This document shows positions 25,758-36,732 of a stretch of DNA of 64,000 nt, piece after piece; the stretch's first letter is position 1, and every line of letters starts with the position of its first letter. The DNA is taken from assembly GCF_004134825.1 (NCBI RefSeq), contig NZ_SDPN01000007.1, positions 58,522 to 122,521 of the forward strand, in the 5' to 3' direction. Made by a program: the position numbers and the translations under genes. The notes below the pieces were generated by a model. That model had not been told where the DNA came from. It worked only from the letters and a program-made list of their open reading frames with translations, and made no database searches. The stretch is from Agromyces albus (lineage in GTDB: Bacteria > Actinomycetota > Actinomycetes > Actinomycetales > Microbacteriaceae).

Positions 25758-26201
25758 ATGACCACCATCGAATCCCCCCGTGCTCCTGCGCGACTCGCCC
25801 CGAGGCGGGGTGTCAACCTGGAGAAGTGGGGCTGGATCTACATGCGCGCGTCGGGTGTCGTGCTCATCGTGCTGATCTTCGGCCACCTCTTCATGAACCT
25901 CATGGTCGGCGAGGGCGTGAAGGCGATCGATTTCGGCTTCGTCGGCGGCAAGTGGGCCGACCCGTTCTGGCAGTGGTGGGACGTGCTGATGCTCTGGCTC
26001 GCGCTCATCCACGGCGCCAACGGCATGCGCACCCTCGTGAACGACTACACGAACCCGGGCACCATCCAGAAGGTGCTGAAGGGTGCCCTGTTCGCCTCGG
26101 CGGCGGTGCTCATCATCCTCGGCACCCTCGTCGTCTTCACCTTCGAGCCGTGCCCCGCCGGTGCCCCGGCCGACCTGCTTCCCTCGTTCTGCGCCGCCTA
26201 G
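25758..26201 (+). CDS. sdhD: Succinate dehydrogenase membrane anchor subunit
   Basis: A 147-residue protein with three membrane segments ([39 protein letters not shown] and [18 protein letters not shown]). The histidines in FGHLFMN and ALIHGANG are candidate heme ligands. The start is preceded by a GGGAGCG ribosome site. The sdhA GTG begins 8 bp after the stop. Confidence 0.93.
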   Translation: MTTIESPRAPARLAPRRGVNLEKWGWIYMRASGVVLIVLIFGHLFMNLMVGEGVKAIDFGFVGGKWADPFWQWWDVLMLWLALIHGANGMRTLVNDYTNPGTIQKVLKGALFASAAVLIILGTLVVFTFEPCPAGAPADLLPSFCAA

Positions 26202-26208
26202 GAGACCC

Positions 26209-28014
26209 GTGAATTCCGAGATCGCCGACGCCCCGACCATCATCGACGGCGTGCACTACCACCAGTTCGACATCGTCATCGTGGGCGCGGGCGGCGCCGG
26301 CATGCGAGCGGCCATCGAGGCCGGTCCGGGTGCCAAGACCGCGGTCATCTCGAAGCTCTACCCCACCCGTTCTCACACCGGAGCCGCGCAGGGCGGGATG
26401 GCCGCGGCGCTCGCGAACGTCGAGGAAGACAGCTGGGAGTGGCACACCTTCGACACCGTCAAGGGCGGCGACTACCTCGTCGACCAGGACGCGGCCGAGA
26501 TCCTCGCTCGGGAGGCCATCGACGCGGTCATCGACCTCGAGAACATGGGCCTGCCGTTCAACCGCACGCCCGAGGGCAAGATCGACCAGCGCCGCTTCGG
26601 CGGCCACACGCGCGACCACGGCAAGGCTCCCGTTCGGCGGGCGTGCTACGCCGCCGACCGCACCGGGCACATGATCCTCCAGACGCTGTTCCAGAACTGC
26701 GTGCGGCTCGGCATCAACTTCTTCAACGAGTACTACGTGCTCGACCTCGTGATGACCGAGGTCGACGGCGTCGAGCAGCCGTCGGGCGTCGTGGCCTACG
26801 ACCTCGCCTCGGGTGAGCTGCACGTCTTCCAGGCGAAGGCGGTCATCTTCGCCACGGGCGGGTTCGGCAAGATCTACAAGACCACGTCGAACGCGCACAC
26901 CCTCACCGGCGACGGTGTCGGCATCATCTGGCGCAAGGGCCTGCCCCTCGAAGACATGGAGTTCTTCCAGTTCCACCCCACCGGCCTCGCCGGGCTCGGC
27001 ATCCTCCTCACCGAGGGCGCCCGCGGCGAGGGCGCGATCCTCCGCAACGCGAGCGGCGAGCGCTTCATGGAGCGCTACGCGCCCACGATCAAAGACCTCG
27101 CACCGCGTGACATCGTCTCGCGGTGCATGGTGCAGGAGGTCGCCGAGGGCCGCGGTGCCGGTCCGCACAAGGACTACGTGCTCCTCGACTGCACCCACCT
27201 CGGCGCAGAGGTGCTCGAGACGAAGCTCCCCGACATCACCGAGTTCGCGCGCACCTACCTGGGCGTCGATCCCGTGTACGAGCCCGTGCCGGTGATGCCG
27301 ACGGCTCACTACGCCATGGGCGGCATCCCCACGAACGTCGCCGCCGAGGTGCTGAGCGACAACGCCACCGTCGTCCCCGGCCTCTACGCCGCAGGCGAGT
27401 GCGCGTGCGTGTCGGTGCACGGCTCCAACCGCCTCGGCACCAACTCGCTCCTCGACATCAACGTCTTCGGCAAGCGCGCCGGCCGCAACGCGGTCGAGTA
27501 CGTCAAGACGGTCGACTTCACGCCGCTGCCCGACGACCCGGCCGCCGCGGTGCGCAGCATGCTCGAGCAATTGCGCGACTCCAACGGCACCGAGCGCATC
27601 GCGGCCATCCGCAAGGAGCTGCAAGACGAGATGGACAGGAACGCCCAGGTGTTCCGCACCGACGAGTCGCTCGAGCACGTCACCGACGTCATCGCGGGAC
27701 TGCGCGACCGCTACCGCAACGTCGCCGTGCAAGACAAGGGCAAGCGATTCAACACCGACCTGCTCGAGGCCGTCGAGCTCGGCTTCCTCCTCGACCTCGC
27801 CGAGGTCGTCGTCTACTCCGCGCGCAATCGCAAGGAGAGCCGCGGCGGCCACATGCGCGACGACTACCCGAAGCGCGACGACGCGAAGTACATGCAGCAC
27901 ACGATGGCCTACCTGTCGGGCGATCCGCATTCCTCGAAGGCCGACGACCACATCCGGCTCGATTGGAAACCGGTCACGATCACCCGTTACCAGCCGATGG
28001 AGAGGAAGTACTGA
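26209..28014 (+). CDS. sdhA: Succinate dehydrogenase flavoprotein subunit
   Basis: A 601-residue FAD subunit oxidising succinate to fumarate. FAD motif [18 protein letters not shown] is followed by the covalent-flavin histidine in [16 protein letters not shown], the catalytic arginine region and [20 protein letters not shown], and the C-terminal [23 protein letters not shown] 26209 is the start, with GGAGACCC upstream; the longer frame overlaps sdhD and has no similarity. sdhB begins one base after the stop. Confidence 0.97.
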   Translation: MNSEIADAPTIIDGVHYHQFDIVIVGAGGAGMRAAIEAGPGAKTAVISKLYPTRSHTGAAQGGMAAALANVEEDSWEWHTFDTVKGGDYLVDQDAAEILAREAIDAVIDLENMGLPFNRTPEGKIDQRRFGGHTRDHGKAPVRRACYAADRTGHMILQTLFQNCVRLGINFFNEYYVLDLVMTEVDGVEQPSGVVAYDLASGELHVFQAKAVIFATGGFGKIYKTTSNAHTLTGDGVGIIWRKGLPLEDMEFFQFHPTGLAGLGILLTEGARGEGAILRNASGERFMERYAPTIKDLAPRDIVSRCMVQEVAEGRGAGPHKDYVLLDCTHLGAEVLETKLPDITEFARTYLGVDPVYEPVPVMPTAHYAMGGIPTNVAAEVLSDNATVVPGLYAAGECACVSVHGSNRLGTNSLLDINVFGKRAGRNAVEYVKTVDFTPLPDDPAAAVRSMLEQLRDSNGTERIAAIRKELQDEMDRNAQVFRTDESLEHVTDVIAGLRDRYRNVAVQDKGKRFNTDLLEAVELGFLLDLAEVVVYSARNRKESRGGHMRDDYPKRDDAKYMQHTMAYLSGDPHSSKADDHIRLDWKPVTITRYQPMERKY

Positions 28015-28015
28015 C

Positions 28016-28774
28016 GTGAGCACTGCCACACTCGAGGCCAAGCAGACGGATGCCACGACCCAGTCGTTCACCGTCACCTTCCTGATCCGGCGCTTCGACC
28101 CCGACATCGACACCGAGCCGCGCTGGCAGGACTTCGACGTCGAGATGTACGCGACCGATCGCGTGCTCGACGCGCTGCACAAGATCAAGTGGGAACAAGA
28201 CGGCTCGCTCACGTTCCGCCGTTCGTGCGCTCACGGCATCTGCGGCTCCGACGCGATGCGCATCAACGGCCGCAACCGCCTCGCGTGCAAGACCCTCATC
28301 AAAGACCTCGACATCTCGAAGCCGATCTACGTCGAGGCCATCAAGGGTCTTCCGCTCGAAAAAGACCTCATCGTCGACATGGAGCCGTTCTTCGCGAGCT
28401 TCCGCGACGTGCAGCCGTTCCTCATCGCGAACTCGAAGGCCGAGCCTGGCAAGGAGCGCGTGCAGTCGGTCGCCGAGCGCGAGCGCTTCGACGACACGAC
28501 CAAGTGCATCCTCTGCGCGGCATGCACCTCGTCGTGCCCCGTGTTCTGGACCGACGGACAGTACTTCGGGCCCGCCGCGATCGTGAACGCGCACCGGTTC
28601 ATCTTCGACTCGCGCGACGACGCGGCATCCGTGCGGCTCGACATCCTCAACGATAAGGAAGGCGTGTGGCGCTGCCGCACGACCTTCAACTGCACCGAGG
28701 CATGCCCTCGTGGCATCGAGGTGACGAAGGCGATCGCCGAGGTCAAGCAGGCGATCATGCGGGGCAAGCCGTAA
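28016..28774 (+). CDS. sdhB: Succinate dehydrogenase iron-sulfur subunit
   Basis: A 252-residue electron-transfer subunit. The 2Fe-2S domain shows RRSCAHGICGSDAMRINGRNRLACKT split across the usual cysteines; the C-terminal domain has CILCAACTSSCPVFW (4Fe-4S) and NCTEACPRGI (3Fe-4S/4Fe-4S). GTG start, translationally coupled to sdhA. A weak CTCGG/CCGAG hairpin begins right at its stop (28775-28788). Confidence 0.97.
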   Translation: MSTATLEAKQTDATTQSFTVTFLIRRFDPDIDTEPRWQDFDVEMYATDRVLDALHKIKWEQDGSLTFRRSCAHGICGSDAMRINGRNRLACKTLIKDLDISKPIYVEAIKGLPLEKDLIVDMEPFFASFRDVQPFLIANSKAEPGKERVQSVAERERFDDTTKCILCAACTSSCPVFWTDGQYFGPAAIVNAHRFIFDSRDDAASVRLDILNDKEGVWRCRTTFNCTEACPRGIEVTKAIAEVKQAIMRGKP

Positions 28775-28846
28775 CTCGGTTACCCGAGCCGACAACGCTG
28801 CCGTCCGCACGCCGGTGAGCGGCGATTCGACGTCGGAGGGCTCCCG

Positions 28847-28852
28847 TAGGAT
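28847..28852 (+). promoter_or_regulatory. -10 element of xthA, apparently leaderless
   Basis: TAGGAT ends 7 bases before ATG 28860. Confidence 0.55.
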
Positions 28853-28859
28853 TTGAGGC

Positions 28860-29702
28860 ATGCCCTCCGCCAAGCCGCTCCGGATCGCCAGTGTCAACGT
28901 CAACGGGGTGCGTGCTGCGTTTCGCAAGGGCATGGGCGAGTGGCTCGCCGGCCGCGACGTCGACATCCTCGCGATGCAAGAGGTGCGCGCGTCGAGCGAA
29001 GACCTCCAGGGCCTGCTCGGCGACGAGTGGGACCTGCTGCACGACCCCGCCACCGCCAAGGGGCGCGCGGGCGTCGCCATCGCGAGCCGCAACCGGGCGA
29101 GCATCCACCGGGTCGAGCTCGGTGCCGCCGACTTCGACAGTGCCGGCCGCTGGCTCGAGGCCGACTACGAGGTCGGCGACCGCGTGGTCACCGTCGTGAG
29201 CGCCTACGTGCACTCGGGCGTGGCAGACGATAGCCCCAAGATGGTCGAGAAGTACCGCTTCCTCGACGCGATGGAGTCGCGGCTGCCCGAGCTCGCCGCG
29301 CACTCCGAGCTCGCGCTCGTCGTCGGCGACCTGAACGTAGGCCACCGCACGCTCGACATCAAGAACTGGAAGGGCAACGTGAAGCGTGCCGGCTTCCTGC
29401 CCGAGGAACGCGCCTACTTCGATCGCTTCGTGGGCGCCGAAGGCGACGAGCTCTACAACGCGGGCGCCGGATTAAGCTGGATCGACGTCGGCCGCCGCGT
29501 GGCCGGCGAGGTCCCCGGCCCGTACACGTGGTGGTCGCAGCGGGGCAAGGCCTTCGACACCGACACCGGATGGCGCATCGACTACCACCTCGCCACCAAG
29601 GCGCTCGCCGACACGGTCGTCAGCTACCAGATCGATCGCGCCGCAGCGTGGGACGCGCGATGGTCCGACCACGCACCCGTGGTCGTCGACTACGCCATCT
29701 GA
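28860..29702 (+). CDS. xthA: Exodeoxyribonuclease III (AP endonuclease)
   Basis: A 280-residue exonuclease-endonuclease-phosphatase fold enzyme of base excision repair. It shows IASVNVNGVRAAF, the metal Glu in DILAMQEVRA, the catalytic VVGDLNVGHRTLDIKN, FVGAEGDELYN and the terminal SDHAPVVVDYAI. Length is standard. The gene is preceded by a TAGGAT -10 box with no leader. trpS begins 33 bp after the stop, so the two may be co-transcribed. Confidence 0.95.
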   Translation: MPSAKPLRIASVNVNGVRAAFRKGMGEWLAGRDVDILAMQEVRASSEDLQGLLGDEWDLLHDPATAKGRAGVAIASRNRASIHRVELGAADFDSAGRWLEADYEVGDRVVTVVSAYVHSGVADDSPKMVEKYRFLDAMESRLPELAAHSELALVVGDLNVGHRTLDIKNWKGNVKRAGFLPEERAYFDRFVGAEGDELYNAGAGLSWIDVGRRVAGEVPGPYTWWSQRGKAFDTDTGWRIDYHLATKALADTVVSYQIDRAAAWDARWSDHAPVVVDYAI

Positions 29703-30746
<1,044 letters not shown>

Positions 30747-30748
30747 CG

Positions 30749-31327
30749 TTGCATCCCGTCACGCTCACGACGCCGCGACTCGTGCTCGACCTGCCGACGA
30801 TCGCCGACGCCGACGCCGTGACCCGCTATTGCCAAGACCCGCTGTTCGAGCGGTACCTCACGACGCCCTGGCCGTACACCCGGGCCGACGCCGAGTCGTT
30901 CCTCGGGGCATTCGTGCCGCAGGCCTGGGCGAGCAGCGACGAGGCCACTTGGGCGGTCCGGCTCACCGATGGCGGCGCCTTGGCCGGCATGATCTCGGTG
31001 CGCGCCGAGACCACCGAGATCGGGTTCTGGCTGGGCTCCGATCACCGGGGTGCGGGTCTCATGAGCGAGGCGGCCATCGCCGTCGTCGAGTGGACGCTCG
31101 CCGGCGGCCTGCCCGGTGCCGACACCATGCTGTGGCGCGCAGTGCAGGGCAACGTCGGTTCGGCCAAGGTCGCGCGAGCTGCGGGGTTCAGGCGCATCGA
31201 GCCGGCGCGCGCGACGGTTCCCACCCGCGACGGGTCGACGCTGCCGGCGTGGCACGCCGTGCGCGGGGCATCCGTCTCCCCCGACGCCGCCACGAGCTGG
31301 GCGAGCATCCTGGGGGCTCTCCCGTGA
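30749..31327 (+). CDS. GNAT-family N-acetyltransferase
   Basis: A 192-residue acetyltransferase of the RimJ/RimL-like group: LTTPRLVLDLPTIADADAVTRYC at the N-terminus, the PWPYTRADAESFL segment, and the acetyl-CoA region IGFWLGSDHRGAGLMSEA with NVGSAKVARAAGFRR. Start is TTG 30749, two bases after the trpS stop, so it looks coupled to trpS. The substrate (a ribosomal protein N-terminus or a small amine) is unknown. Confidence 0.85.
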   Translation: MHPVTLTTPRLVLDLPTIADADAVTRYCQDPLFERYLTTPWPYTRADAESFLGAFVPQAWASSDEATWAVRLTDGGALAGMISVRAETTEIGFWLGSDHRGAGLMSEAAIAVVEWTLAGGLPGADTMLWRAVQGNVGSAKVARAAGFRRIEPARATVPTRDGSTLPAWHAVRGASVSPDAATSWASILGALP

Positions 31328-32073
31328 CGTCGCGCGCCGCGTCGCCCGTCGTGCTGTTCGATCTCGACGACACGCTCATGGCACACCGCGAAGCGGTGGC
31401 GGCGGGCATCGTGCTCCAGATGCAGGAGCACGCATACGACGGCGATCGTGTCGCTGCGCAAAGACTGTGGCACGAGCTCGAAGAGCACCACTACCATGCC
31501 TATCTCGCCGGCGAGGTGAGTTTCGTGGGGCAGCGCATCGCACGGGTGACGGCTTTCGCGCTCGCACACGGCGAGGAGCTCGACGAACCCGCCGCCGGCG
31601 CGTGGTTCGAGCACTACTTCGAGCGGTACCGCGAATCGTGGGCCCTCCACGACGACGCGCTCGAGGCGCTCGACGCGGTCGCGACGGCGCTCCCCGGCGT
31701 GCGCTTCGGCGTCATCACGAACGGCGAGCTCGACCAGCAGTCGATGAAGCTCGAGCGACTCGGACTCCTCCCCCGCATGGCCCATGTGATCGCCTCGGGC
31801 GAGGTCGGCGTCGTCAAACCGGGCGCCGAGATCTTCAGGGCGGCGCGAGATCGCTTCGCGTCCGACGCGCCGGTCTCGGCGTGCGCCTACGTCGGCGATC
31901 GCTTGCGCACCGACGCCATCGGCGCTGCCGCGGCGGGACTGCTCGGCGTCTGGCTCAACCGGCGGGGCGAGTCGCTCGGCGCCGACGACGCCGCGGATGC
32001 CGCGGCATCCGGCGTCGTCGAGATCCGCTCCCTGCGCGAGCTCGCCGGTGCGCTCACCGACCGCTTCGCCTGA
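31324..32073 (+). CDS. HAD-superfamily hydrolase
   Basis: A 249-residue phosphatase-like protein. Motif I is VVLFDLDDTLMAHR (nucleophile Asp), motif II GVITNGELDQQ, motif III lysine in GVVKPGAEIFRAA and motif IV YVGDRLRTDAIGAAAAG. The cap is helical. GTG 31324 overlaps the acetyltransferase stop (GTGA). The 3' part carries an 18-bp palindrome formed by CGGATGCC and its complement (31994-32011), encoding Ala/Asp-rich residues. Substrate unknown. Confidence 0.88.
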   Translation: MTSRAASPVVLFDLDDTLMAHREAVAAGIVLQMQEHAYDGDRVAAQRLWHELEEHHYHAYLAGEVSFVGQRIARVTAFALAHGEELDEPAAGAWFEHYFERYRESWALHDDALEALDAVATALPGVRFGVITNGELDQQSMKLERLGLLPRMAHVIASGEVGVVKPGAEIFRAARDRFASDAPVSACAYVGDRLRTDAIGAAAAGLLGVWLNRRGESLGADDAADAAASGVVEIRSLRELAGALTDRFA

Positions 32074-32181
32074 CCTGCGTCGAATGTGCGCCCTCGAAAT
32101 GGGAGTCGTCATTCCCTCGATCGGCCAGCTAGCGTGACTCTGTCAGCGCGCGCCAGTCGCGCCCCAGTGAACAGGACGTCG

Positions 32182-33387
32182 ATGACCGCACCGTACGATG
32201 CACCGCTCGACGACGCACCACCGCGCGACGACGCTCCCGCGCAGCGCACCGAGGGGCCCTGGGTTCGGGGCACGATCATCGCCGCCGCCACTGCGGCCGC
32301 GCTGTTCGGTGCCTACATCGCGCACGACACGGCCGCGACCGCGCTCTACGAGAGCGCGTACGACCGGTTCGCCGTCGCCGACGAGCTCGCGACGACCTCG
32401 GCCGAAGACCTCGAGCGCCTCCTCGATCGGGCCGAGCACGCGGTCGCGCAATCCGACGCGCTCGAGGCCGCACTCGTCGATGGCTACGTGCATCCCGTGG
32501 ACGTCACGACGCTCGTCGAGGCATCCGATGGGCTGGCAGCTGTTCTTGCCGACGCCGACGACGCTCCGCTCTCACACCTGCTGGCATTCCCGGCCCCCGA
32601 CGCGCTGGAGTCTCCTGCGTGGATCCGCTACGCCGACGCAGTGCGAATGCTCGAGCAGGCCCAGCTGCGCACCGCCGAGACCGTGACGATCGAGGCTGCG
32701 CTCGACGAGATCGCCGATGCGCGCGAGCCGGTCGTCGGTGCTGTCGAGGCGGTGTTCGAGGGCGCGGGCGAACTCGCCGGGCAGGCGCTCGCCGCCCACC
32801 CCTCGGCGACGTACGAGAAGCGCATCGGCGTGCAGCACGCGATCGACCAGAAGGGGCCCGGTTGGACGCACCCGCGCGATTCCGCCGCGGCATTCACGGG
32901 CCTCGTGCTCGCCGTCGACGAGCTGCGCGCCTCGCACGCCGCCGAGGAGGCGCGGAAGCTCGAGCCCTCGTATCCGGTGCGCGCCGAGATCGAGGCGTTC
33001 GCCCGTTCGATCTCGCATGGGGTGAACCTCGACTTCGTGTGGGCGTACGAGGTCTCGGGCCTCACGAGCGACGAATGGTACTCGGGCACCGCCGAGTTCT
33101 GGGCGGAAGACGGAGGCTGGGGCCGCATCACGCTCACCCACAGCGTCTCTGATCGCTGGAGCGAAGACCCGGATGCGAAGGCGATCGTCGTGCACGAGGT
33201 CGGGCACACCCAGGCGATCCGGCCCGAATGCGAGCCGTTGTTCACCGGGCCCGAGTTCGCGGGCGACCACGAGATGTGGGCCACCGCGTGGGCGATCTCC
33301 ATGGGCCACGATGTGCCGGGATCCGGCATCGCCGCGTACGGCCGCCCGAGCGACGCGCAGATCGCGACCGCGGGCCAGTGCCGCTGA
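32182..33387 (+). CDS. Membrane-anchored putative metallopeptidase (HEVGH motif), unknown family
   Basis: A 401-residue protein. A disordered acidic/proline-rich N-terminus (~30 residues) precedes one transmembrane helix (GTIIAAATAAALFGAYIAHD, ~35-54); the rest, ~345 residues, should lie outside. The C-terminal part contains VVHEVGHTQ, an HExxH zinc motif with His338, Glu339 and His342, and the downstream GDHEMWATAWAIS could give a third ligand. The middle is helical and alanine/glutamate-rich. ATG 32182 has AGGA 7 bases upstream; the extended frame to 32086 adds no similarity. I do not recognise the family; peptidase activity is inferred from one motif. Confidence 0.75.
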   Translation: MTAPYDAPLDDAPPRDDAPAQRTEGPWVRGTIIAAATAAALFGAYIAHDTAATALYESAYDRFAVADELATTSAEDLERLLDRAEHAVAQSDALEAALVDGYVHPVDVTTLVEASDGLAAVLADADDAPLSHLLAFPAPDALESPAWIRYADAVRMLEQAQLRTAETVTIEAALDEIADAREPVVGAVEAVFEGAGELAGQALAAHPSATYEKRIGVQHAIDQKGPGWTHPRDSAAAFTGLVLAVDELRASHAAEEARKLEPSYPVRAEIEAFARSISHGVNLDFVWAYEVSGLTSDEWYSGTAEFWAEDGGWGRITLTHSVSDRWSEDPDAKAIVVHEVGHTQAIRPECEPLFTGPEFAGDHEMWATAWAISMGHDVPGSGIAAYGRPSDAQIATAGQCR

Positions 33388-33470
33388 CCGGGCCAGTTCC
33401 CGCTGCAGTGCCCCTGAACAACGGGAATAGCTCGCGATCGTGCGCGTTGACCTAGAATCGACACGACAAA

Positions 33471-33610
33471 CGTGCTCCGGGGTCGGTGTAATTCCGAACC
33501 GGCGGTGATAGTCCGCGAGCTGCGAGCGTGAGGCCGAGAGGCCGAACGCGAGTGGTTGAACCGGTGGAACTCCGGTACCGACGGTGAAAGTCCGGATGGG
33601 AGGCGGCACG
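33471..33610 (+). promoter_or_regulatory. FMN riboswitch (RFN element)
   Basis: The conserved RFN blocks are seen in order: GGGTCGGTGTAATTCCGAACC, split here as GGGTCGGTGTAA then TTCCGAACCGGCGGTGA, then TAGTCCGCGAGC, a variable arm, TGGTTGAACCGGTGGAACTC, CCGGTACCGACGGTGAAAG and TCCGGATGGGAGG. It precedes ribD and should shut off riboflavin synthesis when FMN binds. A TAGAAT -10 box at 33453-33458 lies 13 bp upstream of the aptamer. The gap 33388-33470 contains nothing else I can name. Confidence 0.97.
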
Positions 33611-33611
33611 T

Positions 33612-33636
33612 GTCGGCTGCGCAGTGCGCAGTCGAC
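33612..33636 (+). terminator. Expression-platform hairpin of the FMN riboswitch
   Basis: GTCG-G-CTGCGCA, loop G, TGCGCAG-T-CGAC: a near-perfect 12-bp hairpin immediately after the aptamer and 64 bp before ribD. The T-tract is missing, so it may act as a Rho-assisted or intrinsic GC-type stop rather than by hiding the ribosome site, which lies at 33691-33699. Confidence 0.6.
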
Positions 33637-33699
33637 CCATGGTGATCGACACCGTGGCGACGCCGAGCATTCCCCGGAGCCCTGACGACAGGACGAGGA

Positions 33700-34737
33700 A
33701 TGACGAGCAAGCAATCTGCAGCGGATGCCGCGCAGATGCGTCGCGCACTCGAACTCGCCGAGCGCGGTCCTGCCCGCGGCATCAACCCGCGCGTCGGATG
33801 CGTCATCGTCGCCCCCGACGGCGCCGTGATCGCGGAGGGCTGGCACCGCGGTGCCGGAACCGCACACGCCGAGGTCGACGCCCTGTCACGGCTCGAGCCG
33901 GGCGCGGCACGCGGCGCGACGGCGATCGTCACCCTCGAGCCGTGCAACCACATCGGCCGTACCGGGCCGTGCGCCATCGCGCTGATCGACGCGGGCATCG
34001 CGCGAGTCGTCTACGCGGTCGCCGACCCCGGCGACCACTCCGCGGGCGGCGCCGAGCGTCTCCGCGAGGCGGGCATCGTCGTCGAGGGCGGCATGCTCGC
34101 CGACGAGGTCGAGGCGTTCCTCGGCGACTGGCTGTTCGCGGCGCGACACCGGCGTCCCCACGTGACCGTGAAATGGGCCTCGAGCCTCGACGGCCGCATC
34201 GCGGCGGCCGACGGATCGAGCCAATGGATCACCGGCCACGCCGCCCGCTCCGACGTGCACCGCCGCCGCACCGCCGCCGACGCGATCGCCGTCGGCACCG
34301 GCACCGTGCTCGCCGACGACCCGTCGCTCACGGCGCGCGACGACACGGGCGCGCTCCTGCCCGAGCAACCGGTTCCGGTCGTGTTCGGCTCGCGCGCGAT
34401 TCCCCCGCACGCCGCACTGCTCCGCCACCCGCACGAGCCCGTGCTGCTCACCGGCGCCGACCTCGTCGCCGATCTCGCGGAACTGCAACGCCGCGGCATC
34501 CGCTCGCTCTTCATCGAAGGCGGCCCCACGCTCGCCAGCGCGTTCGTGGCCGCCGGCCTCGCCGACGAGCTCCTCGTCTACCTCGCTCCCGTGCTGCTCG
34601 GCGGCCCGATGCTCGCCCTCGGCGAGCTCGGCGTCGCGTCGATCGACGCGGCCCATCGCTACCAGCTCGCCGACGTGGAGCGGCTCGGCGGCGACGTGTT
34701 GCTCGTCGCCCACCCCAGACCGACCGAAGGGAACTGA
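33700..34737 (+). CDS. ribD: Bifunctional diaminohydroxyphosphoribosylaminopyrimidine deaminase / reductase
   Basis: A 345-residue enzyme for steps two and three of riboflavin synthesis. The N-terminal zinc deaminase has THAEVDAL and EPCNHIGRTGPCA; the C-terminal NADPH reductase begins RRPHVTVKWASSLDGRIA and holds SQWITGHAARSDVHRRR and LFIEGGPTLASAF. GGACGAGGA precedes the ATG. First gene of ribD-ribE-ribBA-ribH behind the FMN riboswitch; ribE starts one base after the stop. Confidence 0.97.
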   Translation: MTSKQSAADAAQMRRALELAERGPARGINPRVGCVIVAPDGAVIAEGWHRGAGTAHAEVDALSRLEPGAARGATAIVTLEPCNHIGRTGPCAIALIDAGIARVVYAVADPGDHSAGGAERLREAGIVVEGGMLADEVEAFLGDWLFAARHRRPHVTVKWASSLDGRIAAADGSSQWITGHAARSDVHRRRTAADAIAVGTGTVLADDPSLTARDDTGALLPEQPVPVVFGSRAIPPHAALLRHPHEPVLLTGADLVADLAELQRRGIRSLFIEGGPTLASAFVAAGLADELLVYLAPVLLGGPMLALGELGVASIDAAHRYQLADVERLGGDVLLVAHPRPTEGN

Positions 34738-34738
34738 C

Positions 34739-35434
34739 ATGTTCACCGGAATCATCGAGGAGCGCGGCATGATCACGCGCATCGAGCGCACCTCGGATGC
34801 CGCTCGCCTCACCGTGCGCGGCCCGATCGCCGTCGAGGGCGCGAAGCACGGCGACTCGATCGCCGTCTCGGGCGTCTGCCTCACGGTCGTCGACTTCGAC
34901 GCCGAGCAGTTCACCGCCGACGTGATGGCGCAGACCCTCGTCATGTCGACGCTCCACGGCGCGCGCGAAGGCCTCACGGTGAACCTCGAGCGCGCGGCTC
35001 GCGTCGGCGACCGCATCGGCGGCCACATCGTGCAGGGGCACATCGACGGCACAGCCCGGGTGCTCGAGATCCGTCCTGGCGAGGCATGGCGCGTCATCCG
35101 GTTCAGCCTCGACCCGGCGCACGCTCCGCTCGTCGTCGACAAGGGCTCGATCGCCGTCGACGGCGTCTCGCTCACGGTGAGCGCCGTCGGAGACGAGCCC
35201 GACGGTTCCTGGTTCGAGGTGTCGCTCATCCCCGAGACACTCCAGGCGACCACCCTCGGCGAGCGCGAGGTCGGCGATGCCGTGAACATCGAGACCGACA
35301 TCCTGGCGAGGCAGGTCGAGCGGATGCTGCGCTTCGATGCGGCCCGTGCGCTGCCGTCGTCGCTCAGCGCGCCCGCCGCGGCATCCGTTCCCATTTCCGC
35401 AACCGAGCACGCGACGACCGGAGGTCACGCATGA
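34739..35434 (+). CDS. ribE: Riboflavin synthase alpha subunit
   Basis: A 231-residue enzyme dismutating two 6,7-dimethyl-8-ribityllumazines to riboflavin. It has the N-terminal MFTGIIEERG and two lumazine-binding repeats, the second starting at GDRIGGHIVQGHIDGTA. The last ~25 residues form a low-complexity Ala/Ser tail beyond the usual end. It overlaps ribBA by 4 bp (ATGA). Confidence 0.97.
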   Translation: MFTGIIEERGMITRIERTSDAARLTVRGPIAVEGAKHGDSIAVSGVCLTVVDFDAEQFTADVMAQTLVMSTLHGAREGLTVNLERAARVGDRIGGHIVQGHIDGTARVLEIRPGEAWRVIRFSLDPAHAPLVVDKGSIAVDGVSLTVSAVGDEPDGSWFEVSLIPETLQATTLGEREVGDAVNIETDILARQVERMLRFDAARALPSSLSAPAAASVPISATEHATTGGHA

Positions 35435-36732
35435 GTCTCGCCTCGATCCCTGAAGTGCTCGACGCGCTTCGCGCCGGCAAGCCCGTCATCGTCGCCGATG
35501 ACGAGGCCCGTGAGAACGAGGGCGACGCGATCATGGCCGCCGAGTTCGCGACGCAGGAGTGGATCGCGTGGATGGTGCGCAACACGAGCGGATTCCTCTG
35601 CGCGCCCATGCCGAACACGATCGCCGACCGCCTCGAGCTGCCGCCGATGACCGACCGCAATGAAGACGTGCGCGGCACGGCATACACGATCTCGGTCGAC
35701 GCGGCGGATCGCAACTCCACGGGCATCAGCGCCGCCGAGCGGGCGCACACGCTGCGCGTGCTCGCCGACCCCGCGTCGACGCCCGAACGGCTCATCCGGC
35801 CCGGCCACGTGCTCCCGCTGCGCGCCGTCGACGGCGGCGTTCGCGAGCGGGCCGGTCACACCGAGGCCGCCGTCGACCTCCTGCGGCTCGCCGGGCTCTC
35901 CCCCGTCGCCGTGATCGCGGAGGTCGTGGAAGACGACGGCGAGATGATGAGGCTTCCGGGGCTCATCGAGCTCGGCGAGCGTGAGGGCCTGCCCGTCACG
36001 ACGGTCGCCGCGCTCATCGACTGGCTGCGCGAGTGGCACGCGGGCCACGACCTCGACCTCGACGGCTCGGTGCCGTCGGCGGTCGCCGAATCCTCGCGAG
36101 TCGCCTTCGAGGTCGAGACGACGCTCCCGACCGACCACGGCGTCTTCCGGGTGCGCGCGTACCGCGATCGCAGCACGGGCGCCGACCACGTCGCCATCAT
36201 CGCCGGTGAACCGCACGCGCACGGCACGATCGCGCGCGTGCACTCCGAGTGCCTGACCGGCGAGGCGTTCGGCTCATTGAAGTGCGAGTGCGGACCGCAG
36301 CTCGACGCCGCGCTCGAGCGGATCCAGGAGGACGGCGGCGTCGTCGTCTACCTTCGGGGCCATGAGGGTCGCGGCATCGGCCTCATCAACAAGCTGCGCG
36401 CCTACCGCCTCCAGGAGGACGGCCTCGACACGCTCGACGCGAACCTTGCGCTCGGGCTGCCGATCGACTCCCGCGACTACGGCGCAGCCACGGCCATTCT
36501 CGAAGACCTCGGCATCCGCTCGGTGCGCCTGCTCACGAACAACCCTGAGAAGGTGCGCCAGCTCGAGGCGCACGGCATCGCCGTCAGCGAGCAACTCCCC
36601 CTCGTCGTCGGCGTGGGCGCCGGCAACACGGGGTACCTCGAGACGAAGCGCGATCGCATGGGCCACCACATCGACGACACGCAGCTGGCGGATGCCGCGG
36701 CGGAGACCCTCCTGGAAGGACACGCATCATGA
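35431..36732 (+). CDS. ribBA: Bifunctional 3,4-dihydroxy-2-butanone-4-phosphate synthase / GTP cyclohydrolase II
   Basis: A 433-residue fusion supplying both riboflavin precursors. The RibB half (1-~200) shows [20 protein letters not shown] and [10 protein letters not shown]...[21 protein letters not shown] motifs; the RibA half shows the zinc site [30 protein letters not shown] and [22 protein letters not shown] precedes the ATG at 35431. It overlaps ribE and ribH by 4 bp each. Confidence 0.97.
   Translation: MSLASIPEVLDALRAGKPVIVADDEARENEGDAIMAAEFATQEWIAWMVRNTSGFLCAPMPNTIADRLELPPMTDRNEDVRGTAYTISVDAADRNSTGISAAERAHTLRVLADPASTPERLIRPGHVLPLRAVDGGVRERAGHTEAAVDLLRLAGLSPVAVIAEVVEDDGEMMRLPGLIELGEREGLPVTTVAALIDWLREWHAGHDLDLDGSVPSAVAESSRVAFEVETTLPTDHGVFRVRAYRDRSTGADHVAIIAGEPHAHGTIARVHSECLTGEAFGSLKCECGPQLDAALERIQEDGGVVVYLRGHEGRGIGLINKLRAYRLQEDGLDTLDANLALGLPIDSRDYGAATAILEDLGIRSVRLLTNNPEKVRQLEAHGIAVSEQLPLVVGVGAGNTGYLETKRDRMGHHIDDTQLADAAAETLLEGHAS

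Noticed and set aside
26137..28212. A 691-residue open frame on - across sdhD-sdhA-sdhB
   Set aside because: It spans three real genes in opposite sense and has no recognisable domain.
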